Shown one piece after another: positions 22,380-33,574 of a stretch of DNA of 64,000 bases. Where the stretch lies: assembly GCA_037074705.1 (NCBI GenBank), contig CM073594.1:63608509-63672508 (forward strand), read 5' to 3'. Every line of letters starts with the position of its first letter. Within the stretch, counting starts at the first letter, position 1. The DNA comes from Zhengitettix transpicula (Eukaryota; Arthropoda; Insecta; Orthoptera; Tetrigidae). Made by a program: the position numbers and the translations under genes. The notes beneath the pieces were generated by a model. That model was not told where the DNA came from and made no database searches. It worked only from the letters and a program-made list of their open reading frames with translations.

Positions 22380-22960
22380 ACTGAAGGAAAATGACATGGA
22401 TTGGAAGGATGTTTGGATCACTACGGAGAGACCAACGACATGGGAGATAGGAGGAGGTAGGTTGTTGTATGTCTCCCATACTGTTCAACCTCAATGGTGA
22501 ATGGTTAACCAAAGTAGACACGGAAGAAGTTGGAGATTTCGGGTCAGTCACGTCAGTAAAATATGCAGTTTACCTGGAACTCTTGGCGAAGAGAAGATAT
22601 CTGTGGGGAAAATGCATATCAGCTTTAGTACCTTGGAAGTCAGTTGACTGAAATATGCCTACAGCCACAAAAGGAAAGAATCCAGAGAACGATAATGATA
22701 ACATAAAGGTTATTAATTAATATTGACATGTTTGCGTTTAATTAGAGTCTTTTTCCATTTTTGTTTGGCAACATTATATTTTGGTATTGTAACTTATCTG
22801 GATCACTGCAATGGCGAAGGAATAGATCCCTTGTGGCAAGGAAATAGAATCTGGAACTTTGTATTTGGATCAGAAGTACAGAAATAAATGGAAATCTTGA
22901 AATGTGGTTTTTGAAGAAGATTTGAGACAATGAAGTGGACAGAAATGGTAACCAATTAAG
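22380..22960 (+). pseudogene. Decayed LINE reverse transcriptase fragment
   Basis: In the plus frame around 22469-22600 the reading S-P-I-L-F-N-L-N-G-E-W-L-T-K followed by E-E-V-G-D-F-G and V-K-Y-A-V-Y-L-E-L-L-A-K aligns with RT motifs of non-LTR elements, where the catalytic box is normally Y/F-A-D-D. Here it is Y-A-V-Y, so the copy is dead. Near 22884 another frame gives L-E-M-W-F-L-K-K-I, stop, D-N-E-V-D-R, like the C-terminal part of such ORFs. It carries frameshifts and stops throughout. Confidence 0.65.
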
Positions 22961-23934
22961 TGGTTTCTAAGATTTTAATGGTAATAGATCCATGTTGACC
23001 GAAATTTTTAATGAAAGGTAAACTAGATGCTAAGAAAGATCATCGAATGAAGGACATTGGATGTAGTTACAGGTCTATAGTGGAATAATAAGAATAATGC
23101 AGCGGTTAGGGGAGTAGAAGCTAAGGATAGGGAAAGGCGGAAAAGGACCAAGTAGGCAGAACACTTAATAATAATTAACATCCACAAGGCTCCTCGAACA
23201 ATTTTTTTTGTAGACAAAATCACACTTTCATCAAACAGTCGGAAAAATAGTGACTCTTAAACTCTACGTGTGTGTGAACGCGAGACATGAAATGACAAGA
23301 AAAAAAGGGAGAAACGGTGAATGAGGATTGTCTTCCATCACCATCTTCGTAACTGGAATATTTTTTCAAATTAAACCGATGAAATGCAAATCCAACAACA
23401 GAATATTATTTTTATTACACTGAACTTTATTCAACATCGATAGTAACGGTTAACAGTGTTGGTTTAGTTTATCTTACATCAGGTTTATCACTTCTTATTT
23501 TATCTTCACGATCAACCCTTTGCATCACCTTCTCACGAATCACTCTTGGGGTTAGTAAAGTAAATATGACCGTGGAAAATGCCTGTCTCTACTTCTATTA
23601 TATACGTACTTGAAGATTACAGACACAGAACTTTAAAAAAATTCAAATGGTGTTTCTACATAAATAAAATTATTATTCTACTCTACCAGGAAGAGTTCTA
23701 CTGTCGTTACTGGTTAAAGGGAACAACTTATTTAAGTACAGTTACTTTGTCATAGTGATCTATTTGAGAATTGACATTTAGAACATTTCTTCATGCGGGG
23801 GAGAAAGAATTGTACAGTTAAGCTACGTTGGTTTAAGGGGAACATTGATGAACGGAGACATTGCGATCTAGAATATATATATTTTGTTTTATAACAATGG
23901 CGGAGTGGCTTGATCATAAATAGAGAAGTTAACC

Positions 23935-24062
23935 AGGCCTCCATATTGATAAAATTTATTTTAATTAAGGTCTTTTCTTTGTTTTAGGTTGGCAACAATA
24001 ACTTTCCGGGTGTTCCAACATCATCTCTGGATTAAGTTAAGTACAAACTCTTTGGTAACCCA
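23935..24062 (+). repeat. Direct repeat, first copy
   Basis: Shares with 24457-24590 the order 'cctccatatt-ataaaa', 'ttggcaaca', 'cgggt-tt-aacat', 'atctggat-a-gttaag' and TACAAACTCTTTGGT. A third, weaker copy lies near 22766-22806 ('ggcaacattatattttggta'). Confidence 0.6.
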
Positions 24063-24456
24063 CAATTGTTTCGAAAAATTCCCACGATCGTCTTCAGAAC
24101 GTAATAATTTTTTTTAGATGTAAGATACGGGTAGCTAATATGAAAAGTAAAATGAAAATTAAACTTAGAACAGCCAGTTGACTAATAAAATAAATCCAGA
24201 GGAGCTTATTTTTTAATTAATACTCCAACGTGTCCACAGAACCATATTTATTAATTAATACTGCAACGTTTCTAGTGAACAAAATTTATCAGTAATATTC
24301 TGAAACGTTTGTGCTTAATTCGGGGTATTTTTACGTACATGCTCTTTGCTGCTCGGCCATTGTTTTTTTTTGAGATTCGTATTGAGAAATTAGAGCTATA
24401 TTACTTTTTTGCGGGTGTAAGATAAAAGATTAAGACAAAGAAAAAAATAGAACAGC

Positions 24457-24590
24457 CTTCCATATTTATAAAATGAAATTTATTAATTAGCACAGAATTG
24501 TTGCGGGTCTTATTCGTGTTCGGTTGGCAACATTCTTTACGGGTATTGAAATATATCTGGATAACGTTAAGTACAAACTCTTTGGTGCTC
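24457..24590 (+). repeat. Direct repeat, second copy
   Basis: Lies about 520 bases downstream of the first copy in the same orientation. The spacing and arrangement could be a solo small LTR-type or other duplicated element, but no protein is encoded between them. Confidence 0.6.
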
Positions 24591-24826
24591 AACAGTTAAT
24601 TTTTTTAGTTTTCCCCCGATCAGCTAAGATAATAAGGTACAGTAAAAAGAAAATGGCGGAGGAGGTGACATTCTTAAGATGTTTGGTGGTTCGACGCTGT
24701 GGAATGTTGTGTTGCACAAGGTTAACCATCAACAGTAATCACATAGCATTATATTAAAATATTTTTCAAAATATACGAAACACCAATAATATATTGATTT
24801 TATTATTATTATGATTATGATTATTA

Positions 24827-24832
24827 TTTATT
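24827..24832 (-). promoter_or_regulatory. Candidate poly(A) signal of the 25-36 kb gene
   Basis: AATAAA on the minus strand about 135 bases after the stop codon at 24967. Confidence 0.5.
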
Positions 24833-24966
24833 TGTCGTAACTTCTGCTATGTTTTTAGAGACAAAACATTGAATAAATACACTCTGGGCTGACACTACAC
24901 CACCGAGATGTCGTAGAGGAGGTCGTGTAGTGGAGGCTGTGAGAGGAGAGACTCGGCTGACCGGAG

Positions 24967-25142
24967 CTAACGCTTCCTTCCAAGTCCGGTCCACAGCCAG
25001 TTGGGGTCGTAGTGGTTGGATCCGGCGATGTTGGCCGGTTCCGACTCTGCCACGAAGCTGCGGATCTTGTGCGAAGGTCGGTGATTCCGGAGGGCGTGCA
25101 AGTAGGCCGCGGTAGCCTTGGGGCGAATCATCCGATCGGAAT
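24967..25142 (-). CDS. Terminal exon of an unrecognised, possibly secreted peptide-precursor gene
   Basis: The minus-strand acceptor CTCTGTTGCAG precedes two bases and 57 codons to TAG. It reads S-D-R-M-I-R-P-K-A-T-A-A-Y-L-H-A-L-R and ends N-H-Y-D-P-N-W-L-W-T-G-L-G-R-K-R-stop. The GC-rich third positions in an AT-rich region are strong coding evidence. A C-terminal Gly followed by a basic cluster is the usual amidation signal of neuropeptide precursors, so an amidated peptide ending W-T-G-L is possible. I know no family with this ending. The basic end could also be unrelated to processing. Confidence 0.7.
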
Positions 25143-27839
25143 CTGCAACAGAGAGACCACGTCGTTATCCTGACTTCTTTGTCAACACTTTTACAAACAT
25201 TTTTCTCTTAGGATACCGCATTTACCGACCACGACTGAAAGTAGCTGATTGTCCGACGTAGTCAGGCAATTTAGTAATAGAGAAAGTAAATCGACACTAT
25301 TCTCCTGGTCTTTTAGAATATTTCGCAACTACCTCCTTGTGACCGGCTTCCGAAGAAGTCACTGTGCACCTCAACGACTCTGAAAACGATTCGATACTCT
25401 TCTGGACCACTAGATGGACATTTCCCTTTTCATCCGTCCCTACATTCCCGTTTCCACCAGATTTACAAAGGGATGGTTAATCATCACGGTGAATCAACAG
25501 CTTTCAACTCACTGACCACCCTAAAACCGATAAGTTTCAGGTCTCAGTTTTAAGTCAAAACACTTCCCACCCCGATAGGGGTTGAAGTAATAATCTAACT
25601 ACATCGAGTGGTTTACGCCGCAAAAATGAGTGGAGACTTTAAACCTCTAAATATATTAACCAAGAGCAGAGAACGAAGATGATTAAAAAGTGAGTTACAC
25701 ACATCAAATAGTTTCGCGAGAGCGTTACACCAGAGTCGTTCGTTCGGAAAGTTCTAGGCCTGACACAGAGTTGACACTAGCAGGAACAAAGAGAGATTCG
25801 TTGTTCAATTTTTTTGGAGTAAGGGAGATATATATTCTTCTTCAGTGCTGGAAATATAAATCAAGGTACATACACAGAAACAGGCATGTTTGTGTATTTT
25901 TCTTGTATGAACTTTTACTGAAAAATTAAAACATTATGAAACTGGGAGTATAGCCTCTAAGTGAATACTGCAAGCTGATCTAAACTTTTTTATATATAAA
26001 CTAAAAATCGTAAGCATTCAAGATAATTATTTTGGAGGGCAGGCGGCAGACTTAACAATTGTGTATTTTATGTGATTATTAAATAACTAATATTAGTAAT
26101 AGGTTAATAAAGGAATTTATGAATTGTAAAGCAGGAGGGTGAAAGAAGCAGACTGGAAGGCCGAAGAATGAAATGCTTTGGAGAGTGTAGAAAAGGACCT
26201 GAGAGTGTTGAAAGTGGGAACGTGGTGGACGAAAGCAAGCGGACACAAAGAGAGATCTCGGACGGCTCGTAAATCAAATGAGTAAGTAAGTAAATAATTA
26301 TCAGCGACAAGTGGTTAATCCGTTACGGTTAATGGCATGACGAGGTCTTCCAAAAGCATACTTATTAGCAATCTAAGTTGAATTTCGCTGAGTAAAAACG
26401 TATCAATACCCTCAATACTTCATAGTTAAAAAAATTATGAAGTACTACTTAAAATGTACTAAATACTAAACAAACTATCATATTTTTGGATATAAAGAAC
26501 AACACAAACAGTGTTATTATGTAGGATCTTTCATTCAAAACTATCATTCAGTAGCTAAGACAAAAATTTGTACAGAATTTCTGCTGCTAATTTATCGCAA
26601 AAATATCCTAAATGAAATAAAAAAACCAATGCATTTTGGATATTATCTTTTCAACTTGTAAAATGGAGACCAGAAATAAAATCAATTTATCAAAAAACCT
26701 AAACGGAAAAATAAACCGATAAAACACACGAGGGATGATTAACCAAGAAAAAATTATAAAAAACGTTCGTGTGAAAAATGTAACAATAATTTGGCTCAAT
26801 TGGGGAAAAAGAAAACTAATATCCAAAATACTTTGGTCGATCATGATTAATAACTTCGGGAAATTTTTACATGCACTGTAAAATAGGCGTTACTGTTTTC
26901 TTCTACGATCTACTTAACGTCCACTCAAGCTGTTGTGCAGAGGAGATGCTTTAAAAGTACAATAAAAACAAAGTTTCTAAAAGACACAGAGAGAAAAAAT
27001 TATATATCTATGAGGAAAAAAAAGAGTCTATAAAATTGTTCATGGTTTTAAAAGAAATTGCTATGAATGGTGTCACGATGCATACTAATAATTTTTTTTT
27101 CTGTGTATCACGTCACGACATGCCAGCAAGCACTTTTAAAACAGCTGGACGTCACCTATATATTGTCGGGTCCTCCTCACTGAAGCCCTACTGCTGCTCT
27201 CAGCACATCTACAGCACGCTGAGCCGCAGCCTACACGTCGACGAGCTAAACAGAAACATCATCACAAACACACACACTCTACAGTCGGAAACACTCGCAA
27301 CACGCTGACAAACAAGACTTGTTATAAGGGAACGGGGGTGTCGGGGCTAGAACGTTCCCTCTGCGCGGCGTCCCTCAGGGATCAAACCTTGACCCAAGTT
27401 CCCTCAACATAGCTGAAGAATGGAACAACTTAACAGAAACAACCCGGTATTTTGTAGAGTAGTATATCAGTAGTTATAGGTGAATTTAATATAATCTGTT
27501 TTTAATTTTGTTGAATTCTAAATCAAGGTTAGGACCAAAGTCTCTGGACCGAGGCTACTGTGACAAATAATTATGGTAAAATGATTCAGTCTAGCCAAAT
27601 CAAGTCAGAATCAATTTTATCAAATGAATGAATTGAATAATACATTTAATAATACAAAATTTATATTGCACTTTTTTCCGCATACAAATTTACTACCCGT
27701 GGTGAAAATTACACTAAATTTCGTACATGTCATGTGCGACCAAGAAACAGTCACTGTTGGGATGAGACACGTCTACCACCCCAGTACAGGAGTGGAAACA
27801 TTCAAACATACTAAAATAGTCGATATTTAAGCCGGATAA
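25143..27839. other. Large intron of the 25-36 kb gene, no exon seen
   Basis: Mostly AT-rich. A GC-richer patch at 27120-27420 has a TATATAT at 27157 and a TCACTG 20 bases on, but no convincing exon on either strand. Confidence 0.35.
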
Positions 27840-28280
27840 ATATTTTTAGAGGTCAAAGAGATTTATAGTGTTTTTACCGATTTTATCTGTGTATAATTTC
27901 AACCCCTCACAGCATCGGAGAGTAGCACCCTTGAAGGTGGGGGTGGAGGTGCGTTACAGAAAATAACGCGAATACAACCGAAATTGGACTCAAATCCAGG
28001 GTTATGGATGTAGATGAGGTTAATTATGACATTCAACTTGCCGTTTAACTCCCCCAATCAAGGGTGGAAATTTTCAAACAAGCTAATCGTTCGATATTTT
28101 GAATAAATATTTGCATACATTGATAGTATTTCTAACGATGTTGTTTTTGTATAATTCAACATCTTTCGGCATGGGAGGGGAGCACGGTTAAGGGTGGGGG
28201 TTGATGGTCGTTACATGAAAAACAGCAAAGCAACCTAGATTGGAGTCTAATCCCCCCGATTATGGATATTTAACAAGCCG
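27840..28280 (-). repeat. Repeat family A, copy 2 (inverted)
   Basis: Minus-strand blocks match the other copies: 'aatccagggttatggatgta' near 27993, 'taatccccccgattatggat' near 28250, 'aacccctcacagcatcgg' near 27900 and 'aagtgtttttaccgattt'-like spacing. About one and a half units are present. Confidence 0.75.
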
Positions 28281-29224
28281 GGCACCCAGATAGTAAAATA
28301 ATAATTAACACAACCTTTCATTTTTAGGTGTTGTAAACATCTATACTCTTAAATTTTATAAAGATTAAATTTGAAAACGAAATACAAATTTAAGAATTAT
28401 TCTCATCACGCTGAAACTGAACAACTACTTTTAATGTTATAGATATTTTTTGAAAATATCTAATTTAAATGTTTCTCCAATGATTCTTAAATTTGTAATT
28501 AGTTTTAAAATTTTAATTTTATCTTCATAAAAATTTTTATAATAAAATTTTCTTTATTTTTAGATTATTAATTTTTACACTTTTTGAGACTCCAAAAATT
28601 TTAGGGATGAAACGTTGTCTTATTTTATTATTCTCTAAAGTGTTCATTTTAAATGTAATAATCAAACCATTCATTTAATAAAAGTGTGTTCTGACTTGAT
28701 TGGCCGCATATAAACTTGTTAGTTTATTATTATGTCATATAATAATTTCAATGTGGGTACTATTTGATGTAAAATTCACTCCATTGGTCAACGATGCAAT
28801 CAACAGTTGTAAAAGAAATGTAACAGCTTCGCTGTGAGGCAGAATTCTGGTAAAGTGCCTATAAACTAGACGTTTTGCGGTCTGGTCAGTTTCCGGAATA
28901 GTCGGAGGAAAGTCAAACTACCCACCTGAACGTACCGCTTAGAAAATTTGTCCACCTTTTCATATAAAAAAATAAATGTTGCATAAAGACACCAAAACTT
29001 ATGAATGGGGCTTATTTACGTAAATTGCCGATTTAAATATGGAATATAAATTTCTGTGTATTCCCAAACTGATGCTACCACCTTTGAAAAAAAGAAACCG
29101 TCCACACAACCCAGTGCTACAACTTTGTCATACTTTAATTTCACTGGAGGGGAAAAATTATGTTTCCAGCCAAGAGAAATTGCCGTCAGATGAATAAAAA
29201 TGTTTACTTCAGTATACTAGACCA

Positions 29225-29530
29225 CATTGTCCACTATTCCCATTGGAATAGTCGGCCAGCTGCCTCCTAAACTGGTCGAGGCACGGAGAAAGGATAGCAA
29301 ACTCCTCTCCCGCTATCGGAAGGGCGTGGGACAAGTACCCAATGCCCGACCTACCTGATGCAGGTTTTTCTAGGGTTTTTCCTGCATTTCTTTAGGCGAA
29401 TGCCGGGTAGGATCCTTAAACTATAGTCCGGGAGCCCTAGCTAACCCTTGGATACCTTCCTCTACCTTTCCTATGCTATAAGAGGGGAGTTGCCACTATG
29501 TGGATTACCCTATACATAGCCTGTCTACAC
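29225..29530 (+). repeat. Repeat family B, copy 2 (3' half)
   Basis: From 'cccattggaatagtcggcca' to 'tacatagcctgtctacac' and an A-run. It matches the second half of the units at 32.1-33.3 kb in the same orientation. Confidence 0.85.
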
Positions 29531-30518
29531 AAAAAAAAAATACTAGTCGACAGTGTCCAGTCACAGTAACTATCAAAAGATAGGAACGTTTAGTGTGTGA
29601 AGATATGTTGTAGCCAAAGACCGGGTTTCTAGTAAGTTTTGTAAATAATCCAAATAGTTTAAGTTAATTCCTATCGATTACATAAACTATAATAATTGTA
29701 ATGATACTTTATTTACTGACATTGATTATAAATAAATTAATCAAAGAGTTTACATTTCGGATTACATAACACAAGTAACTTACTTAAATTGTAATTGAAA
29801 TACTCAGATAAATAATGGATAAGTAAAACTAAATTTTTATAGATTATATTTAATTGTATGTGTTATGTTACTTAAACAAATTACAGTCTTTTGAAAATTC
29901 TTCATAACTTTTCCATTGAGATGTATTTTTCCTGAAACTAATGTTCTGCAGTTTTCATTTCATTTATACTTGTTTCTGACTATATAATACATTTGTGTAT
30001 TTCTAAAAAAAAAATGCTAATGTAATAGTTTTTTTCTTTATGTATCTCTCATAATAGTGAGTTTTCAAAATTATCAGTGTTGTTATTCTCAAGTATTTGG
30101 TAGTTTTGGAATAAAATGAATTTTTTTAGTAATAATATAACTTACATAGATAAATTAAAGCGCTTAGCTTTTTACGAGATTTTTCCAATAAATACTAATA
30201 ATTTTTTCCTTTATATCTGCATCTTGGTTTGTCATGATACGATTTAGGGAAAATCTGAATCTCTGAGCAATTAGTTTTAATTACGCGGCGTTGTAAATGA
30301 GTTCTAATACTCTCTTACAATATTCACATATCAATAATAAAGTTAAAAATATATACAAGTCATGTTCAATACAAGTGGAAAAGATTTAATACACAATGGA
30401 CACAGCTGACAGACTAATAGATTTTTCTCAAACGTATTTATATTCAATATACTCATATAAGCTCAAATTTATATCCTGCTGATTTTAAATATTGTCATAT
30501 ATGCATAATTTTTTAATA

Positions 30519-31627
30519 CGAGGGTGAATCAAATATAAACAAGACTTATTTTTTTAAATATTTATTTTGATTTTAAACACACAAACAATCATAGTTTATT
30601 TTTCTACATAATCTCTTGATTTATAAACACATTTTTCCCAGCGTATAGGTAATTTTTTAATTCCTTACACGTAAAAAGAGTCAGGTCGTGTTTGTAGCAT
30701 TGTCATGGAGGAGAATCACTTTTCTCATCGGAAGGTCTCGTCTTTTGCGGCGATATGCAAGTCTGACCTCAGTCAAAATTTGGCAGTAGTATGCCGCATT
30801 AATTGTTCTGCGCTCATGCAAAAAATCAAGGTGCAGCAGGCCACGCTGGTCAAAAAGACGGTAGCCAAAACCTTTCCAGCCGATAATCGTGACTTGGCTT
30901 TCACTGGTCCGGTTTCTCCTTTCTTCCTCCACTCCATACTCGCTTGTTTCGACTCAGGGGTGTAGTGATGCACCCACGTTTCATCACAGGTGACAATGTG
31001 AGAAAGAAATGGGTCTCCTTCTTCCCGAAATCGTGCAAGAAGACGCTCACACACTTGAAAACGATTCAGTTTCTGGTCAACTGTAAGAAGGCGAGGAACC
31101 CACCTGGCACACACCTTGCGATACCCTAGCTCCTCTGAGAGTATAGAGTAAGTGCTCCCATAACTTATTCCAACCTCAATTGCAATATCCGAAGTTGTTA
31201 GACGCCTATCACCTTCAACAAGTTGACGAACACTGTCGATGTTGCCCGCTGTAATGCTGGTGCGGGGTCTGCGGTCGTGGCTCTCATTTTCAACACGTTC
31301 ACGGCCCTCCACGAACTGTTTATGCCAAGCAAACACTCTAGCTCGCGACAGCGTCTCTTCCCCGAACTGTGCAGTCAATCTTCTCAAGATTTCGGCCGGT
31401 TTTACACCTTCTGCAGCTAAAAACTTGATAACAATACGTTGCGCAATAGAGGGAGGTACCTCCTGCTCTGACATCGTAACGATGGACACTGAGCGAGTCT
31501 ATGATGATGAGTCACGTGCTCCCCCACTCCTGACAAACCAACCTAACAGCCAATAACAGCGGAACGTTCTTTCATCACTATTGCGCGCGCAGATCCAAAA
31601 GTCTCGTTTATATTTGATTCACACTCG
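30519..31627 (-). mobile_element. Internally deleted mariner transposon
   Basis: Terminal inverted repeats of about 29 bases (left CGAGGGTGAATCAAATATAA, right end its complement with CGAGTGTG) differ at two positions and are flanked by TA on both sides, the mariner target duplication. Length is 1109 bases against about 1.3 kb for intact members. It sits in an intron of the 25-36 kb gene. Near-identical ends suggest a fairly recent insertion, while the body is already broken. Confidence 0.93.
30596..31489 (-). pseudogene. Mariner transposase pseudogene
   Basis: Starts at ATG 31489 (M-S-I-V-T-M-S-E-Q-E-V). The N-terminal helix-turn-helix region with F-A-W-H-K-Q-F and R-P-R-T is intact, and the first catalytic Asp is in V-T-C-D-E-T-W-V. 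Near 30853 a lost base shifts the frame after A-T-V-F; the reading resumes as D-Q-R-G-L-L-H-L-D-F-L and reaches the second Asp in L-L-H-D-N-A. Then about 75 residues, including the third catalytic Asp, are missing. The normal end follows as L-P-I-R-W-E-K-C ... R-D-Y-V-E-K with TAA at 30598-30596. It cannot make active transposase. Confidence 0.92.
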
Positions 31628-31639
31628 TATTAATATATT

Positions 31640-32090
31640 TGATTATTAATGCATAAATTGTTTAAATTTATCATTCATAGATATAAAAATATTTTTCACG
31701 TATTAAATTTCCTGGTTTTTGTATTTAATGCTTTGATTTGCTTTATGATCTTTCTCGTTTATGTATTACAACTTTATAGTTTTGTCTTAGAATTCCTGAT
31801 TTTTTTTATCAATTTTTCTCAATTATCTGTACAATTTTCTGATTGTTGTAATTAATATTCTAATTGTTATTATGAATTTCCTGGTTGTTTCATTTAGTTT
31901 TTCTTCATTAATTTATTTACTTTCTTAATTATATATATTTAATATTTTATATATTGCAATTAACAGCCAGATTTATTTTAAGTTACTTTCTTTAATATTT
32001 TGTCAATAATTGATTTATAAGTTAAAGTTTGTAAGTGTTATTTCCTGTATATTTATATTCAATATTCTCTCATTTGTATTTGCATACAAT
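31640..32090. repeat. T-rich low-complexity tract
   Basis: Plus strand dominated by T, with phrases like 'tttcctggtt', 'tttctcgtttatgta' and 'tttcttaattatata'. Same kind as 21000-21760. Confidence 0.5.
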
Positions 32091-32099
32091 AAAATTTAT

Positions 32100-33285
32100 A
32101 TATTATCCATAAACCATAGCCCGGGGGATCTAGTTACCCTTGGCTATCTTCCTCCACCCATCCGCATCCCCCCTTTCAAATCCCTTTCCTATGCTATAAG
32201 AGGGAGTTGCCACTATGTGGATTACCCCATACAAAGCCTGTCTACACCCAAAAAAAATTCCAGTCAGACCTGCGAGGGATATTCTCTCGCAGGTATTACC
32301 TTGTAGGAGAGATACGAAGGGGCTACCTTTGGGGATGCCTTTTCCTCTCTCCGTTTATGAACTAAGGTTCCCACAAGCCGAGGCACCTCGGCCTGTTTTG
32401 AGAGGTGTATGTTCCGGGGTCACAGATCTTGGGCAAACGGTAAGAGTTGTTCGCTACTCCCATTGGAATAGTCGGCCAGCTGCCTCCTAAACTGGTCGAG
32501 GCATGGAGAGGGAATGCTGCGTCCCCACAGCAAACTCCTCTCCCGCTATCGGAAGGGCGTGGGACAAGTACCCAATTCCTGACCTACCCGATGCAGGTTT
32601 TCCTAGGATTTTCCCTGCATTTCTTTAGGCGAATGCCGGGTAGCATCCTTAAAAAATAGCCCGGAGGCCCTAGTTAACTCTTGGCTACCTTCCTCTACCC
32701 TTCCACATCCCCCCTTTCAAATCCCTTTCCTATGCTATAAGAGTGGAGTTGCCACTATGTGGATTACTCTATACATAGCCTGTCTATACCCAAAAATATT
32801 TGAAAACAAGGAAGCCTGCAAGAGGATTCTCTCGCAGGTAAACTTTCCCAGAGAGCTCTGGCGGGGTCTACCTTCCGGGACGCCTTCACAACTCTCTGGT
32901 TTTTTTGAACTAAGGTTCCCACATGCCGAGGCACCGCGGCCTGTTTTGAGAGGTGTTTGTTCCGGGGTCGCAGACCTTGGGCATACGGTATGATTTGTCC
33001 TCTATTCCTATTGGAATAGTCGGCCAACTGCCTCCTAAACTGGCCAAGGCATGGCGAGGGGTAAGCTGCGTCCCCACAGCAAACTCTTCTCCCGCCATCT
33101 GAATGGCGTGGAACAAGTATCAAATGCCCGACCTACCTGATGCAGGTTTTTATAGGGTTTGTCCTGCATTACTTTTAGGCGAATGCCGGGTAGGATCCTT
33201 AAACTATAGCCCAGGGCTACCTTCCTCCACCCGTCCGCATCCCCCCTTTCAAATCCCTTTCCTATGCTATAAGAGGGGAAAAAAA
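32100..33285 (+). repeat. Repeat family B, tandem array of about 2.2 units
   Basis: Unit starts ('aaaccatagcccggg' and variants) fall near 32108, 32650 and 33200, giving a period of about 545 bases. Ordered blocks per unit: 'cccctttcaaatccctttcc', 'gttgccactatgtggatta', 'cctgtctacaccc' plus an A-run, 'ttctctcgcaggta', 'aggttcccaca-gccgaggc', 'ttggaatagtcggcca', 'cagcaaactcctctcccgc' and 'gatgcaggtttt-tagg'. The units differ from each other by many substitutions. No shared long frame. Confidence 0.88.
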
Positions 33286-33457
33286 TCAATATTCCGATTA
33301 ATGCATTTTAATGTAGCTGAAGTTTATTTTTCGTATTAATAATCTAGGATTTTCAGCTATTGCACTAATTGGATAAATGTTTATATATGGTATGTTTAGC
33401 CCTGACTCTAGTAAACTATACAGTTGGTTTTTAGGGCTTATGGGCTAATTTTTGTAC

Positions 33458-33574
33458 CTGAAATTGAATTTGCATGTCCAAGGAAATCCTCACGTTCTTC
33501 CTTCGGCATAGACTCGATCGCTTCCAGGTTATTTCTCAAGTTGTCGAAGAACTGTTGCATATTGCTGAGGACGC
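33458..33574 (-). CDS. Cassette-type internal exon of the 25-36 kb gene
   Basis: The minus-strand acceptor TTTGTGTTCCAG and donor TTCAG|GTACAA bound 117 bases, open in one frame: V-L-S-N-M-Q-Q-F-F-D-N-L-R-N-N-L-E-A-I-E, then S-M-P-K-E-E-R-E-D-F-L. It is phase 1 at both ends, so it can be included or skipped without breaking the frame. The amphipathic charged sequence looks helical. It lies in the right order and phase between the 36.4 kb and 25.1 kb exons. Confidence 0.65.

Noticed and set aside
30705..31556. Plus-strand open frames
   Set aside because: Antisense of the mariner transposase.
32010..33339. Several 70-119 codon frames on both strands
   Set aside because: They lie in repeat family B and are not shared in phase between copies.
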